NCBI RefSeq assembly: GCF_944387275.1
Contig: NZ_CALXEG010000001.1
Span: 79,006 to 143,005 of the forward strand
Origin: an uncultured Pseudoflavonifractor sp.
GTDB taxonomy: Bacteria > Bacillota > Clostridia > Oscillospirales > Oscillospiraceae
Direction: 5' to 3'
Length of the DNA: 64,000 nt
Shown here: positions 24,567 to 33,853 of the stretch, one piece after another
How the letters are laid out: each line of letters opens with the position of its first letter
How positions within the stretch are numbered: the stretch's first letter is position 1
Made by a program: the position numbers and the translations under genes
The notes under the pieces: generated by a model
Databases searched by the model: none
Seen by the model: the letters and a program-made list of their open reading frames with translations, nothing else
Told to the model about the DNA's origin: nothing

Positions 24567-25175
24567 ATGGAACTGAACGAACGGATCGCCGCGGCTCGGC
24601 GGGCGGCAGGTATGTCCCAGGAGCAGCTGGGGGAGGCCCTTGGGGTATCCCGCCAGGCGGTGAGCAAGTGGGAGAGCGGCCAGACCAAACCCGATCTGGA
24701 CACCGTGAGCAAAATGTGCGAGCTCTTTCATCTGTCCGCCGACTATCTGCTGCTGGGCAAGGCGGAGAATAAACCCGACGGCTCCGCACCACAGGCCCAA
24801 TCCCAGCCTCAGGCGCCGTCGGGCGGCTACTCCCTGATCCTGCTGGACACCAACCCCAGCCCCTGGGAGACCCGCCGTATCCTGCGCAACAGCGGCATGT
24901 CGGAGGAGGACGTGGACCGGATGGTACCCCTTCTGCCCGTGGCGCTGGCCTCCGGCCTGACGCTGGAGGAGGCCTACCGCTGGGCCAAGGACTTTGAGAC
25001 CTGCGGCCTGGTGAAGGTCATCCGGGACGAGAGCGCCCAGAGCCAGGAGGCCATGCTCCGTGCGGACCCTATCGAGGCCCCGGAGGAGAAGCGGGGCGGA
25101 CTGGGGTTCGGCGGCACGGTGCTGGCCGTCATGCTGGGTGTCATTCTGGCCCTGCTGCTCATGATGATTTTCTGA
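24567..25175 (+). CDS. XRE-family HTH protein with C-terminal membrane anchor
   Basis: 202 aa. Residues 1-70 form a Cro/CI-type helix-turn-helix (LNERIAAARRAAGMSQEQLGEALGVSRQAVSKWESGQTKP). The middle region (NPSPWETRRILRNSGMSEEDVDRMVPLLPVALASGLTLEEAYRWAKDFE) is a helical domain I do not recognise. Residues ~180-202 are a terminal membrane helix ending LLLMMIF. ATG 24567 has GGAGGAGG upstream. The stop overlaps the start of a polytopic membrane protein, so DNA binding may be tied to a membrane signal. Confidence 0.85.
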   Translation: MELNERIAAARRAAGMSQEQLGEALGVSRQAVSKWESGQTKPDLDTVSKMCELFHLSADYLLLGKAENKPDGSAPQAQSQPQAPSGGYSLILLDTNPSPWETRRILRNSGMSEEDVDRMVPLLPVALASGLTLEEAYRWAKDFETCGLVKVIRDESAQSQEAMLRADPIEAPEEKRGGLGFGGTVLAVMLGVILALLLMMIF

Positions 25176-25543
25176 GGACCAACGCCCTCCCCTTTGCCAT
25201 CATCGTTCTCACAGCCGCCCTCTACTGGCTCAGCCGCCTGGCCCTCACCGGCCTGCCCGGGGCAGAGGGGCGCTTCTTCGCCTGGTACTTCCATGATATC
25301 CTGGCCGGGGGCATGATCCTCGCCCTGGTGAACCTGCTGCTGTCCGCCGGACGGCTGCCGCCTCTCACCAGAGTACTGCCCGCCGCCGCCTTTCTGCTCT
25401 TGTGCGGCCTGTTCTGGGAGTACGTCTCTCCCCTTCTGATTTCCGGTTCCGTGTCCGACCCCCTGGACCTGCTGGCCTATCTGGCGGGCGGACTGGCCGT
25501 TTTGCCTCTTCTCCGCCTGACCAAGGCGCAGCGCCGCCCCTGA
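25172..25543 (+). CDS. Small polytopic membrane protein, apparently starting at CTG
   Basis: The frame is coherent from 25172. It reads LRTNALPFAIIVLTAALYWL, then a short polar loop and three further hydrophobic segments, and ends LLRLTKAQRRP (123 aa). There is no ATG, GTG or TTG ahead of these segments; the first ATG (25313) would remove the first two. CTG at 25172 overlaps the upstream stop as CTGA, mimicking the usual ATGA coupling. A sequencing error or frameshift could also explain it. No family recognised; VanZ-like topology is only a weak impression. Confidence 0.6.
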   Translation: MRTNALPFAIIVLTAALYWLSRLALTGLPGAEGRFFAWYFHDILAGGMILALVNLLLSAGRLPPLTRVLPAAAFLLLCGLFWEYVSPLLISGSVSDPLDLLAYLAGGLAVLPLLRLTKAQRRP

Positions 25544-25559
25544 CTCCGTCCTGTTGCAG

Positions 25560-25600
25560 AAAGCCCCCGGCCGCTCAGATTGAGCGGCCGGGGGCTTTGG
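25560..25600. terminator. Bidirectional terminator hairpin
   Basis: An 18-bp stem (25560-25577 with 25581-25598) lies between the convergent membrane protein and pgsA genes. U-tracts are short on both sides. Confidence 0.7.
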
Positions 25601-25604
25601 TGCA

Positions 25605-26132
25605 TCACATGTTCTTCCAGTCCATAACGTCCCGGTTCTTGATAAAGTACTCCACGCCGGAGTAGAGGGTGGTGAGGACAATGATGGCCATGACCACCGT
25701 ATCCACCACCACGTTGGGGAACACGAACATGACGCAGATGCCCACCATGGTGGAGGCGGTCTTGATCTTGCCGGACCAGGCGGCGGCGATCACCCGGCCC
25801 CGCTCCACGGCGATGAGCCGCAGGGCGGTGACGGCGAACTCCCGGGCGATGACGATCAGCAGGGCCCAGGCGGGGAAACGGCCGGTCTCCACGAACCACA
25901 GCATGGCGGCCATGACCAGCAGCTTGTCGGCCAGGGGGTCCATGAATTTGCCGAAATCGGTGACCTGGTTGTAGTGGCGGGCAATGTACCCGTCCACGAA
26001 GTCGGTGATGCTGGCCAGGATAAAGATGGCCAGGGCCACATACCGGCTGTACGGGAAGCCCAGATAGAGCACCACCAGGAACAGCGGGATCATGACCACC
26101 CGGCTGAGGGTGAGCTTGTTGGCCGTATTCAT
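25605..26132 (-). CDS. pgsA: CDP-diacylglycerol-glycerol-3-phosphate 3-phosphatidyltransferase
   Basis: 175 aa membrane enzyme making phosphatidylglycerophosphate, the precursor of phosphatidylglycerol and cardiolipin. The CDP-alcohol phosphotransferase motif is complete: D44-x2-D47-G48-x2-A51-R52, G61, D65 and D69. About four to five membrane helices. It begins 3 bases after the rimO stop, so it is the last gene of the recA-recX-rimO-pgsA run. rimO-pgsA adjacency is common in Clostridia and Bacilli. Confidence 0.95.
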   Translation of the reverse strand: MNTANKLTLSRVVMIPLFLVVLYLGFPYSRYVALAIFILASITDFVDGYIARHYNQVTDFGKFMDPLADKLLVMAAMLWFVETGRFPAWALLIVIAREFAVTALRLIAVERGRVIAAAWSGKIKTASTMVGICVMFVFPNVVVDTVVMAIIVLTTLYSGVEYFIKNRDVMDWKNM

Positions 26133-26135
26133 CCC

Positions 26136-27467
26136 TTACGCCTCCTCAATCTCGCCCATCAGGTCGCCGTCCTCGGTGCCGGTGATGCGCACGTTGACAA
26201 AGGTGCCGGCGGGCACCAGCCCGGCAGCGGTGAAGAACACCTTGCCGTCCACGTCGGGGGAATCGGCGTAGGAACGGCCGGCGTAGCAGCCCATGTCCGG
26301 GTCAAAGCCCTCACAGAGCACCTCCAGGGTCTCGCCCAGGCGGCTCTCGTTGAAGTCGTCCATCACCTGGGACTGGAGGTCCACCAGCAGCTCCACCCGG
26401 CGGGCGGCGGTGTCCGGGTCCACCTGGTTGGGCATGACGGCGGCAGGGGTGCCCTCCTCCGGGGAGAACTGGAAAATGCCCGCCCGCTCAATGCGGGCCT
26501 CCCGCAGGAAGTCGCACAGCTCCTCGAACTCGGCCTCGCCCTCGCCGGGCAGGCCGGCGATGAGGGAGGTGCGCAGCACCAGGCCGGGGATGCGCTGCCG
26601 CAGCTTGTCCAGCAGGGCCAGGATCTCCGCCTTGGTGCCCCGGCGGTTCATGGCCCGGAGCAGCTTGTCGTTGATGTGCTGGAGGGGGATGTCGATGTAC
26701 TTGAGGATCTTGGGCTCGCTGGCGATGACCTCAATCAGGTCGTCATCCAGCTCGTCGGGGTACAGGTAGTGCAGCCGCACCCAGTGGAAGGGCAGCTTGC
26801 ACAGCTCCCTGAGCAGCTCGCCCAGCATCCGCTTCTTGTACAGGTCGGTGCCGTAGCGGGTGATGTCCTGGGCGATGACGATGAGCTCCTTCACACCCCG
26901 GTCGGCCAGCCCCTTGGCCTCGGCGAGCAGGGACTCCATGGTCCGGCTGCGGTAGCGGCCCCGGAGGTAGGGGATGATGCAGTAGGAGCAGCGGTTGTCG
27001 CAGCCCTCTGCGATCTTCAGGTAGGCGGTGTAGGCGGGGGTGGACACCATCCGGGCGCCGTCCTCGATGGTGTGATCGATGTCGCCGAAGAAGGTGGGCT
27101 GGTCCCCCTCCATGACGGACTCCACGGCGGGGACGATGTCGGTGTAGCTGCCGGTACCCAGCACGCCGTCCACCTCGGGCATCTCCTCCATCAGCTCGTC
27201 CTTGTACCGCTGGGACAGGCAGCCCGTCACCAGCAGCTTGCCCAGGGTCCCCTTGCTCTTGAGCTGGGAGAGCTCCAGGATGTTGTCAATGGCCTCGCTC
27301 TTGGCCGAGTCGATAAATCCGCAGGTGTTGAGGACGGCCACGTCGGCCCCCTCGGGGTTGGCCACCACCTCATAGCCCGCGTCCCGGCACAGAGCCATCA
27401 TCTGCTCGGTATTCACCAGATTCTTGGCGCAGCCAAGGGAAACAAACGCAACTTTATACTGATTCAC
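26136..27467 (-). CDS. rimO: Ribosomal protein S12 methylthiotransferase
   Basis: 443 aa. Radical SAM enzyme that adds a methylthio group to an aspartate of ribosomal protein S12. The MTTase-domain cluster cysteines are C13, C49 and C83 (SLGCAKN, NTCGF, VTGCLSQ). The radical SAM cluster is C156-x3-C160-x2-C163 (CDNRCSYC). A TRAM domain lies at the C terminus. GTG 27467 with AAGGAG 9 bases upstream is preferred; that site lies inside the alternative start at 27485. Confidence 0.95.
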   Translation of the reverse strand: MNQYKVAFVSLGCAKNLVNTEQMMALCRDAGYEVVANPEGADVAVLNTCGFIDSAKSEAIDNILELSQLKSKGTLGKLLVTGCLSQRYKDELMEEMPEVDGVLGTGSYTDIVPAVESVMEGDQPTFFGDIDHTIEDGARMVSTPAYTAYLKIAEGCDNRCSYCIIPYLRGRYRSRTMESLLAEAKGLADRGVKELIVIAQDITRYGTDLYKKRMLGELLRELCKLPFHWVRLHYLYPDELDDDLIEVIASEPKILKYIDIPLQHINDKLLRAMNRRGTKAEILALLDKLRQRIPGLVLRTSLIAGLPGEGEAEFEELCDFLREARIERAGIFQFSPEEGTPAAVMPNQVDPDTAARRVELLVDLQSQVMDDFNESRLGETLEVLCEGFDPDMGCYAGRSYADSPDVDGKVFFTAAGLVPAGTFVNVRITGTEDGDLMGEIEEA

Positions 27468-27576
27468 AGCGTGTAACTCCTTCATCTGAACGTGAAGTAC
27501 AGGATATCACGAAACGTACAAAATGAAAAGGGGAAAATGCCCCATTTCCGGTTTTCCCTTGAAATTCTCTCTGTTC

Positions 27577-28224
27577 TCAGATACTCTCGTCCTCGAAGGT
27601 CTCACCGTACCGGCTCAGGGCGGCGCGGATGTCCTCCCAGCGGTAGCCCCGGCGGGCCAGGGCGGCGGACAGCTTGCCCAGCGTCTCCTTGTCGGCGGTG
27701 CGGCCCATGAGCTTGCGGCGGATAAAGGCGTCCATGCCGTCCGTGGGGTCCTGGACCTCCTCCAGGGCCTGGTCCCAGTACTCCCGGGGCACCCCCCGCT
27801 TCCACAGCTCGTCCCGCAGCTTCCGCTCCCCGTAGCCCTTGGCGGCGTAGTGCCGGGCCACGGTGCGGGCGTACTCGGCGTCGTTGAGGTAGCCCAGCTC
27901 CTCCAGCCGGTCAGCGGCCTCCTCGGCCAGCTCCTCAGGGATGGGCTCCTTCTCCTTGTCCCGTGGGCGGGCGGTGAGCTTGTCCACCAGCTCCTTCCGG
28001 GACATGGGCCGCCCGGACAGGAGCCGCAGGGCCTTTTCCTTCACCTCGCCCCGGCGGACGGCCTCCTCCAGCCGCCCCCGCAGTTCTTGGGTCAGCTCCA
28101 TGCCGGAGTACAGCCCGAAGCAGGCCACCTCGTTCTCGGTCACCCGCAGGATGGTCCCGTCCTCTAAGTGGCACAGCCATCGGCCCTGGATACGCTGTGA
28201 GGGCAGGAGCTTAGCTATCCGCAT
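27577..28224 (-). CDS. recX: Regulatory protein RecX
   Basis: 215 aa. Modulates RecA filaments. The three-helix RecX repeats are visible ([71 protein letters not shown]; and a third copy at the C terminus), preceded by an N-terminal beta region. ATG 28224 overlaps the recA stop by 14 bases, so translation is coupled. A weak GGGG/CCCC hairpin with a T-rich tail at 27520-27543 may attenuate read-through into rimO. Confidence 0.9.
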   Translation of the reverse strand: MRIAKLLPSQRIQGRWLCHLEDGTILRVTENEVACFGLYSGMELTQELRGRLEEAVRRGEVKEKALRLLSGRPMSRKELVDKLTARPRDKEKEPIPEELAEEAADRLEELGYLNDAEYARTVARHYAAKGYGERKLRDELWKRGVPREYWDQALEEVQDPTDGMDAFIRRKLMGRTADKETLGKLSAALARRGYRWEDIRAALSRYGETFEDESI

Positions 28225-29323
28225 CCTCAAAATCCTCGGCGGACACGTCCACGGCCCGGCCGGCGGCGCGGGCGGCGGCCTTGGCCTGACTGGGCATCAG
28301 CTTGTAGGAGTCCCGGCGGATGTCGGCCTCCAGCTTGTCGGCCACCTCCGGGTTGTCCCGCAGGAACTGCTTGGCCGCGTCCCGGCCCTGGCCCAGGCGC
28401 ATGTCGCCCATGGCGAACCAGGAGCCGCTCTTCTGCACCAGGTCCAGCTTGACGCCCAGGTCGATGAGCTCGCCCACCTTGGAGATGCCCTCGCCGTACA
28501 TGATGTCGAACTCGGCCTCCCGGAAGGGGGGCGCCACCTTGTTCTTCACCACCTTGGCCCGGGTGCGGTTGCCGATGACCTCGGAGCCGCTCTTGAGGGC
28601 CTCGGTGCGGCGCACGTCGATGCGCACGGAGGAGTAGAACTTCAGGGCGCGGCCGCCGGTGGTGACCTCCGGGTTGCCGTACACCACGCCCACCTTCTCG
28701 CGCAGCTGGTTGATGAAGATGACGATGCAGTTGGTCTTGGCGATGGAGCCGGCCAGCTTGCGCAGGGCCTGGCTCATGAGGCGGGCCAGCAGGCCCACAT
28801 GGGAGTCGCCCATGTCGCCCTCGATCTCGGCCCGGGGGGTCAGTGCGGCCACCGAGTCCACCACCACCACGTCGATGGCGCCGGAGCGGACCAGGGCCTC
28901 GCAGATCTCTAGGCCCTGCTCGCCGGTGTCGGGCTGAGAGATGAGCATGGAGTCGATATCCACCCCCAGGGCGCGGGCATAGGTGGGGTCCAGGGCGTGC
29001 TCGGCGTCGATGAAGGCCACCTCGCCGCCCCGCTTCTGGGCCTCGGCGGCCACGTGGAGGGCAAGGGTGGTCTTACCGGAGGACTCCGGCCCGTAGATCT
29101 CAATGATGCGGCCCTTGGGCAGGCCGCCGATGCCCAGGGCCAGGTCCAGGGACAGGGAGCCGGTGGGGATGGCCTCCACCACGATGCTGGCATTGTCCCC
29201 CAGGCGCATGATGGAGCCCTTGCCGTAGGCCCGCTCGATCTGGGCCATGGCGGTCTCCAGTGCTTTTTTCTTATCGGCGGCAGGCGCCGCGCTCTCCACA
29301 GCGGATTTCTTCTTATCTGCCAT
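28211..29323 (-). CDS. recA: Recombinase RecA
   Basis: 370 aa. DNA strand exchange and SOS co-protease. Walker A GPESSGKT at 78-85, Walker [11 protein letters not shown], loop L1 with [23 protein letters not shown], and [10 protein letters not shown]...[13 protein letters not shown] around L2. The acidic C terminus ends [11 protein letters not shown] 29323 (MADKKK) is used; the ATG at 29335 sits directly on the ribosome binding site. The N-terminal Ala/Lys extension (~20 aa) is slightly longer than in E. coli. No LexA box was recognised in the short gap to prmC. Confidence 0.97.
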   Translation of the reverse strand: MADKKKSAVESAAPAADKKKALETAMAQIERAYGKGSIMRLGDNASIVVEAIPTGSLSLDLALGIGGLPKGRIIEIYGPESSGKTTLALHVAAEAQKRGGEVAFIDAEHALDPTYARALGVDIDSMLISQPDTGEQGLEICEALVRSGAIDVVVVDSVAALTPRAEIEGDMGDSHVGLLARLMSQALRKLAGSIAKTNCIVIFINQLREKVGVVYGNPEVTTGGRALKFYSSVRIDVRRTEALKSGSEVIGNRTRAKVVKNKVAPPFREAEFDIMYGEGISKVGELIDLGVKLDLVQKSGSWFAMGDMRLGQGRDAAKQFLRDNPEVADKLEADIRRDSYKLMPSQAKAAARAAGRAVDVSAEDFEDADS

Positions 29324-29368
29324 GTTGCGTATCATCCTTTCAGCGGGCGGCCCTCCGCCCTGGTGTTG

Positions 29369-30238
29369 TTATTGATTGGCCGTCCCCTTCACCACGCGCC
29401 AGATGCCGCCGGTGTCCTGGAAGGTCTCGATGTCCTCATAGCCGCAGCGGGCCAGGATCTGCTCCACGTCGGAGGCCTGGCCGATGCCCACCTCAAAGAG
29501 GAGCACTCCCCCCAGCCGGAGGGCCGTGCGCCACTTCTCCGCAATGTCCCGGTAGAAGTCCAGGCCGTCGTCGCCGCCGTCCAGGGCCAGGTGGGGCTCG
29601 TAGTCCCGGACGGAGGTGTCCAGGCCGTCAATGTCCCCGGTGGGGATGTAGGGCGGGTTGCAGGCGATGACATCAAAATCCCACAGCATGGCGGGGGGCA
29701 CCTGCCGCGCGTCGGTCTGGACGCAGGTCACCCGGGCGTTGAGGTCGTTGCGCCGGATGTTCTGGCGGCAGATCTTCAGCGCCTCTTCCGACACATCGGC
29801 CAGTACCACCCGGCACAGTGGGGCGTTGGCGGCCACCGCCAGGCCCACGCAGCCGCTGCCGGCACACAGATCCAGCACTCTGGCCCCCTCCCCCGCGGCA
29901 CGGGCGGCCAGGATGGCCTGCTCGGCCAGCACCTCGGTGTCCGCCCGGGGGATGAGCACGTCCCGGGAGATGTCCAGGGGCAGGCCGTAGAACTCCCACT
30001 CACCGATGAGATAGGCCACCGGCTCCCCCGCCAGGCGGCGGGCCATCAGGTCGGCCACCTTTGCCTCCACCTCGTCGGAGGCGTAGAGGGACATGTCCCG
30101 GAAAAACTGCTCCCTGTTCTTGCCCGCCGCGAAGCAGACCAGCTCCCTGGCCTCCAGCTGGGCGGCCTCCACACCGGCCGCCTTCAGCTTCTGCCGGGCG
30201 TCCAGATAGAGATTGTTATAGGTCGTCGCCACACACAC
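29369..30238 (-). CDS. prmC: Release factor glutamine methyltransferase
   Basis: 289 aa. Methylates the GGQ glutamine of peptide release factors. N-terminal helical domain (residues 5-80), then a Rossmann methyltransferase with VLDLCAGSGCVGLAVA and the signature NPPYIP near 188. Start GTG 30238 (AGGTG 5 bases upstream) or the next GTG at 30232. In Firmicutes this gene typically follows the DUF1385/YqhQ gene, as here, but in this genome a repeat-rich 390-base gap separates them. Confidence 0.93.
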   Translation of the reverse strand: MCVATTYNNLYLDARQKLKAAGVEAAQLEARELVCFAAGKNREQFFRDMSLYASDEVEAKVADLMARRLAGEPVAYLIGEWEFYGLPLDISRDVLIPRADTEVLAEQAILAARAAGEGARVLDLCAGSGCVGLAVAANAPLCRVVLADVSEEALKICRQNIRRNDLNARVTCVQTDARQVPPAMLWDFDVIACNPPYIPTGDIDGLDTSVRDYEPHLALDGGDDGLDFYRDIAEKWRTALRLGGVLLFEVGIGQASDVEQILARCGYEDIETFQDTGGIWRVVKGTANQ

Positions 30239-30280
30239 TCACACACCTGTCTGCTTTTTCTCTCTTTCTTTGCGCCGCTT

Positions 30281-30625
30281 CGAAGGCCTTCCCCCTCTGG
30301 GTGAAGGTGCCCCAGTGCGCCCACTGGGGCGGATGAGGGGACGGCTCAGCGCTTCTTGTCACGCCTCGCCTGTTCGCGACGGGCGGCTTCCCTGCGTCTC
30401 GGACTTGAAACAGGCCCGCTTCGCTGCCCTTCGGTTTCGCGCCCTCGCTCCGGTCCATCCGCCCTGCTCACGACGACTCAGCGCTTCTCCCTGTCACGCT
30501 TCCCACCCTCCGCGACGGCGCATAAGCCGTACGACTGCGGCAAAACCCATCCGGGGCTGTGCCCCTCCTTGGTCTTTTGCCTCCGCTCCCGTCTTATCCG
30601 CCTGCTCCCGGGTGCTCAGCGCTTC
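30281..30625. repeat. Non-coding gap with a hairpin repeat and about 2.1 degenerate copies of a ~135-bp tandem unit
   Basis: Between prmC and yqhQ there is no credible gene. At 30281-30340 lies a palindromic stretch (perfect 9-bp stem GCCCCAGTG/CACTGGGGC, 30309-30317 with 30322-30330, ending GGATGAGGGG), a layout reminiscent of dispersed intergenic elements of GC-rich Oscillospiraceae. CTCAGCGCTTC then recurs at 30345, 30477 and 30615, spaced 132 and 138 bases. The sequence preceding copies two and three also aligns (CGCTCC-GTC--ATCCGCC-TGCTC). Copy-number elsewhere cannot be judged from one window. Confidence 0.6.
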
Positions 30626-30628
30626 CTT

Positions 30629-31609
30629 TTACCAAGCATCCTTCCCCTTCTCGCTGGGCAGCACCAGGGTCAGGGAACGGATGCCCACCTCGATCATGGA
30701 GTCGTCCGGCTCAAAGGTGGTGAAGTTCTGCATCCACAGCCCCGGGGCCCGGACGGCCCGGCAGAGGATATTGTCGTGGGCGCCCACAAAGCGGTTGATC
30801 TCATAGGTAATGCCCACCACGATGGGCAGCATCAGCAGGTGCAGGCCCATGCGGGCAAAGGTGTTGGTCACCTCGATGAAGGAGAACACCACGCTGGACA
30901 CCAGGATCGCCACCACGATGACCACAAAGAGGAAGCTGGTACCGCAGCGGGGATGGTGGCGGGGCTGGGCCCGCACGTTCTCCACCGTCAGGGGCAGTCC
31001 CTTCTCGTAGCAGAAGATGGTCTTGTGCTCGGCGCCGTGGTAGGAGAACACCCGGCGGATGTCCTTCATGCGGGAGCAGAGGATCAGGTAGCCCACAAAG
31101 ATGACCACCCGGACCACGCCCTCCAGCAGGTTGCGCAGCCACATGGGCATGCCGCCGGCCAGGGCGGCGCCGGCGCCCACCAGGGCGGTGGGCAGCAGGA
31201 TGAACAGGCCCACGGAGAAGGCCATGCCCAGGATGACCGCCAGGGTGACAAAGAAGCTGGCGGCCTTCTCGCTGCCCAGGTGCTTTTCCAGCCACAGCTC
31301 GAACTTGGAGGGCTCCTCCGGCTCCTCCTCGTCCTCGGGGAAGAAGGAGGCGGAGTACATGAGGGCCTTCACGCCGTTGGCCATGGAGGAGCCGAAGCTG
31401 AAAATGCCCCGGATAAAGGGCAGGCCCAGAATGGGGTACTTGTCCTTGATGAGGACCCGGTCGTCCACCTTCTCCTCCAGCCCGCCGTCGGGCTTGCGCA
31501 CCACGACGGCCTTTTTCTCCGGGCCCATCATCATGATGCCCTCGATGAGCGCCTGCCCGCCGATCATGGTCTTGAAGGGGGTGGCGCAGGATTTCTCTCT
31601 GTTTGACAT
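30629..31609 (-). CDS. DUF1385 (YqhQ-like) membrane protein
   Basis: 326 aa, ATG 31609 with AAAGGAG 12 bases upstream. The family signature is GGQALIEGIMMMGPEKKAVVVRKPDG near the N terminus, with FSYHGAEHKTIFCYEKG and HPRCGTSFLF in the second half. About four membrane helices (near 135-160, 170-205, 240-265 and 270-295). Function is unknown; it is conserved next to prmC and prfA in Firmicutes. The frame continues upstream to 31783, but that part overlaps the sensor kinase 3' region and is Arg-rich shadow sequence. Confidence 0.9.
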   Translation of the reverse strand: MSNREKSCATPFKTMIGGQALIEGIMMMGPEKKAVVVRKPDGGLEEKVDDRVLIKDKYPILGLPFIRGIFSFGSSMANGVKALMYSASFFPEDEEEPEEPSKFELWLEKHLGSEKAASFFVTLAVILGMAFSVGLFILLPTALVGAGAALAGGMPMWLRNLLEGVVRVVIFVGYLILCSRMKDIRRVFSYHGAEHKTIFCYEKGLPLTVENVRAQPRHHPRCGTSFLFVVIVVAILVSSVVFSFIEVTNTFARMGLHLLMLPIVVGITYEINRFVGAHDNILCRAVRAPGLWMQNFTTFEPDDSMIEVGIRSLTLVLPSEKGKDAW

Positions 31610-31683
31610 GAGGTCGTGTTTCTCCTTTTGTTGCCTTTTGTATTTTATCAGACCTGCGGCCCGATTGCAAGAAAAATTAGAAC

Positions 31684-33114
31684 TTATGTTCCAATCGGCA
31701 GATGGATGGTGACGATACAGCCGCCGCCCTCGGCGTTGCCGATGTCCAGGGTACCGTTGTGGCGGGTGATGATCTCGTCGCACACCGCCAGGCCGATGCC
31801 GCTGCCTCTGGCCTTGGAGGAGCCCTTGTAGAACTTGTACTTCACGTGGGGCAGCTCCTCCTCCGGGATACCGGGGCCGTAGTCCCGGATGGTGATGACG
31901 ACCTGGTCCTCCTCCCGGTGGATGGCGGTGTCGATGCGCTTGCCGCTGCCGCCGTGCTTGGCGGCGTTGTCGAAGAGGTTGGAGAACACCTGCCGCAGCC
32001 GCTCCGGGTCGGCCTCGATGGTGGGGAACTCCTCCTCGGTGTCCTCGTAGTTGAGGATGATCCCCTCCTTGCGGAAGAACTCCTTGTAGGTGTACACCGC
32101 GTCCTCCAGCTCGGCCTTGATGTCCACCGGCTCGATGGACAGGGTGAACCGGCCGTCCTCAATGCGGGAGAACTCCAGCAGCTCCTCCACCATGTTGGTG
32201 AGCCTGCGGGCCTCGGAGACGATGATGCTCATGCCCTTGCGCACGTCCTCGGCGTCCCGCACCTCGCCGTTCTGGATGGTCTCGGCCCAGCCGTTGATGG
32301 CGGTAAGGGGGGTGCGCAGCTCGTGGGAGACCGAGGCGATGAACTCGCTCTTGAGCTTCTCCGACTGCTTGATCTTCAGGGACATATCGTTGATGGTGTC
32401 GGTCAGGTCGCCGATCTCGTCGTCGAACTTCTTCTCGATCTGGATGCCGTAGCTGCCGGCGGCGATTCGCTTGGCGGTCTCGGTGATGCTGGCCACCGGC
32501 TCCACGATGGAGCGGACAAAGTACAGGTTGGAGAAGTAGACCAGGGCCAGGATCAGGGCGCCGATGAGCAGGGCGATGATGACGATCATGGTCATCTGGC
32601 GGTCCACCAGCCGCAGGGACGTGACCATCCGGGCCACGGCCACCACCGACCCGTTGATGACCAGGGGACTGGACACGGCCATGATATGCTCGCCGGTCTG
32701 GGGGTCGTTGCCGGTCCAGGAGACGGTGTCCACGGTCTCAATGGCGCCGGAGATGTCGGGGGTGTCCGGCTTGGTGCCGGCGGTGAGGCCGTACCGGTCG
32801 TCGTTGCCGTAGCTGGAGACCTGGACGGTGCCGTTGGCGGCGTCGATGAACTGGACCTGGATGCCGTCCTGGTCGGAGAAGCGGTTGGACACATAGTCCT
32901 GGGCGTACTGGAGGTACTCGGTCTCCGTGCGGGCGGTGCTCTGGCTGACGGCGCTCTCCGCCTTGCCCTTGAGCTCGGAGCTCATGCTGGAGTAGTAGTA
33001 GCCCGCCAGGGCCACCGAGAAGGCGGTCACTGCCAGCAGGACGATAAGCAGCACCACGCTGATGGAGTTGACCATCCACCGCTTGCGGATGCCTTTGAAT
33101 TTGTTGGATTTCAT
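31684..33114 (-). CDS. Sensor histidine kinase (HAMP, HisKA, HATPase)
   Basis: 476 aa. Membrane helices at about 14-36 and 174-199 flank an extracytoplasmic domain of ~135 residues. Then come HAMP (residues ~200-250), dimerisation helix with phospho-acceptor His in FIASVSHELRTPLTAING, and ATPase boxes (NLFDNAAKHG; DYGPGIPEEELP; GSGIGLAVCDEI). The HisKA-to-HATPase layout is WalK/PhoR-like without a PAS domain. It lies 29 bases after its response regulator, the third gene of a lipoprotein-RR-HK operon. Confidence 0.93.
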   Translation of the reverse strand: MKSNKFKGIRKRWMVNSISVVLLIVLLAVTAFSVALAGYYYSSMSSELKGKAESAVSQSTARTETEYLQYAQDYVSNRFSDQDGIQVQFIDAANGTVQVSSYGNDDRYGLTAGTKPDTPDISGAIETVDTVSWTGNDPQTGEHIMAVSSPLVINGSVVAVARMVTSLRLVDRQMTMIVIIALLIGALILALVYFSNLYFVRSIVEPVASITETAKRIAAGSYGIQIEKKFDDEIGDLTDTINDMSLKIKQSEKLKSEFIASVSHELRTPLTAINGWAETIQNGEVRDAEDVRKGMSIIVSEARRLTNMVEELLEFSRIEDGRFTLSIEPVDIKAELEDAVYTYKEFFRKEGIILNYEDTEEEFPTIEADPERLRQVFSNLFDNAAKHGGSGKRIDTAIHREEDQVVITIRDYGPGIPEEELPHVKYKFYKGSSKARGSGIGLAVCDEIITRHNGTLDIGNAEGGGCIVTIHLPIGT

Positions 33115-33143
33115 GTGTGGCTGTTCCCCCCGGATGTTCTCTC

Positions 33144-33830
33144 TCAGAAGCCCCATTTATATCCGTAGCCCCACACGGTGGTGATGTAGGTGGGGTTCTG
33201 GGGGTTGTCCTCGATCTTGATGCGCAGGCGGCGGATATTCACGTCCACGATCTTCAGTTCGCCGAAGTAGTCCCTGCCCCAGACGGTGTCCAGGATCTCT
33301 TCCCGGGAGAGGGCCTGGCCGGGCTTCTCCATGAAGAGCTTGATGATGGAGTACTCCACCGGGGTCAGCTTGACCCGCTGGCCGTTTTTCTCCAGGGTCT
33401 GGTTGCGGGTGTTGAGCAGGAAGGGGGGCTGGGAGATCTCCCCGCTGCTCTCCTTTTCGCCGCCGCCGGTGCGGCGGTAGAGGGCGTCGATGCGGGCGGT
33501 CAGCTCCGCCGGGGAGAAGGGCTTGGTCACATAGTCGTCGGCGCCGGTCATCAGGCCGGTTACCTTGTCCATCTCCTGGGTGCGGGCGGTGAGCATGATG
33601 ATGCCGATCTGGCTGTCGCTGGCCCGGATACGGCGGCAGACCTCAAAGCCGTCCATGTCGGGCAGCATGATGTCCAGCAGAGCCACCTTGATGTCCGGGT
33701 TGCGGCGCAGCTGGGCCAGGGCCTCCTCGCCGGTCTCGGCCTCGATGGCCTCGTAGCCCGCCCGCTTGAGATTGATGACCACAAAGCTGCGGATGTTGGC
33801 TTCATCCTCCAGCACAAGTACCTTTTTCAT
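33144..33830 (-). CDS. OmpR-family response regulator
   Basis: 228 aa, ATG 33830 with AAAGGAGG 6 bases upstream. Receiver with LEDE pocket, phospho-Asp in VALLDIMLPDMDG, Thr in MLTAR and VTKPF. The winged helix has KLTPVEYSIIKLF, VDVNIRRLRIKIE and a GYGYKWGF ending. Cognate to the downstream kinase and translated between it and a lipoprotein 23 bases upstream. Confidence 0.93.
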   Translation of the reverse strand: MKKVLVLEDEANIRSFVVINLKRAGYEAIEAETGEEALAQLRRNPDIKVALLDIMLPDMDGFEVCRRIRASDSQIGIIMLTARTQEMDKVTGLMTGADDYVTKPFSPAELTARIDALYRRTGGGEKESSGEISQPPFLLNTRNQTLEKNGQRVKLTPVEYSIIKLFMEKPGQALSREEILDTVWGRDYFGELKIVDVNIRRLRIKIEDNPQNPTYITTVWGYGYKWGF

Positions 33831-33853
33831 GTTCTGCCTCCTTTTGTCCGGTG

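Noticed and set aside
27520..27543. Full intrinsic terminator between recX and rimO
   Set aside because: Only a 4-bp GGGG/CCCC stem with a broken T-rich tail; at most a weak attenuator.
30356..31606. Plus-strand ORF of 416 codons through the yqhQ region and repeat gap
   Set aside because: Its first part is Arg/Ser/Pro-rich translation of the repeat block and the rest is antisense to the DUF1385 gene.
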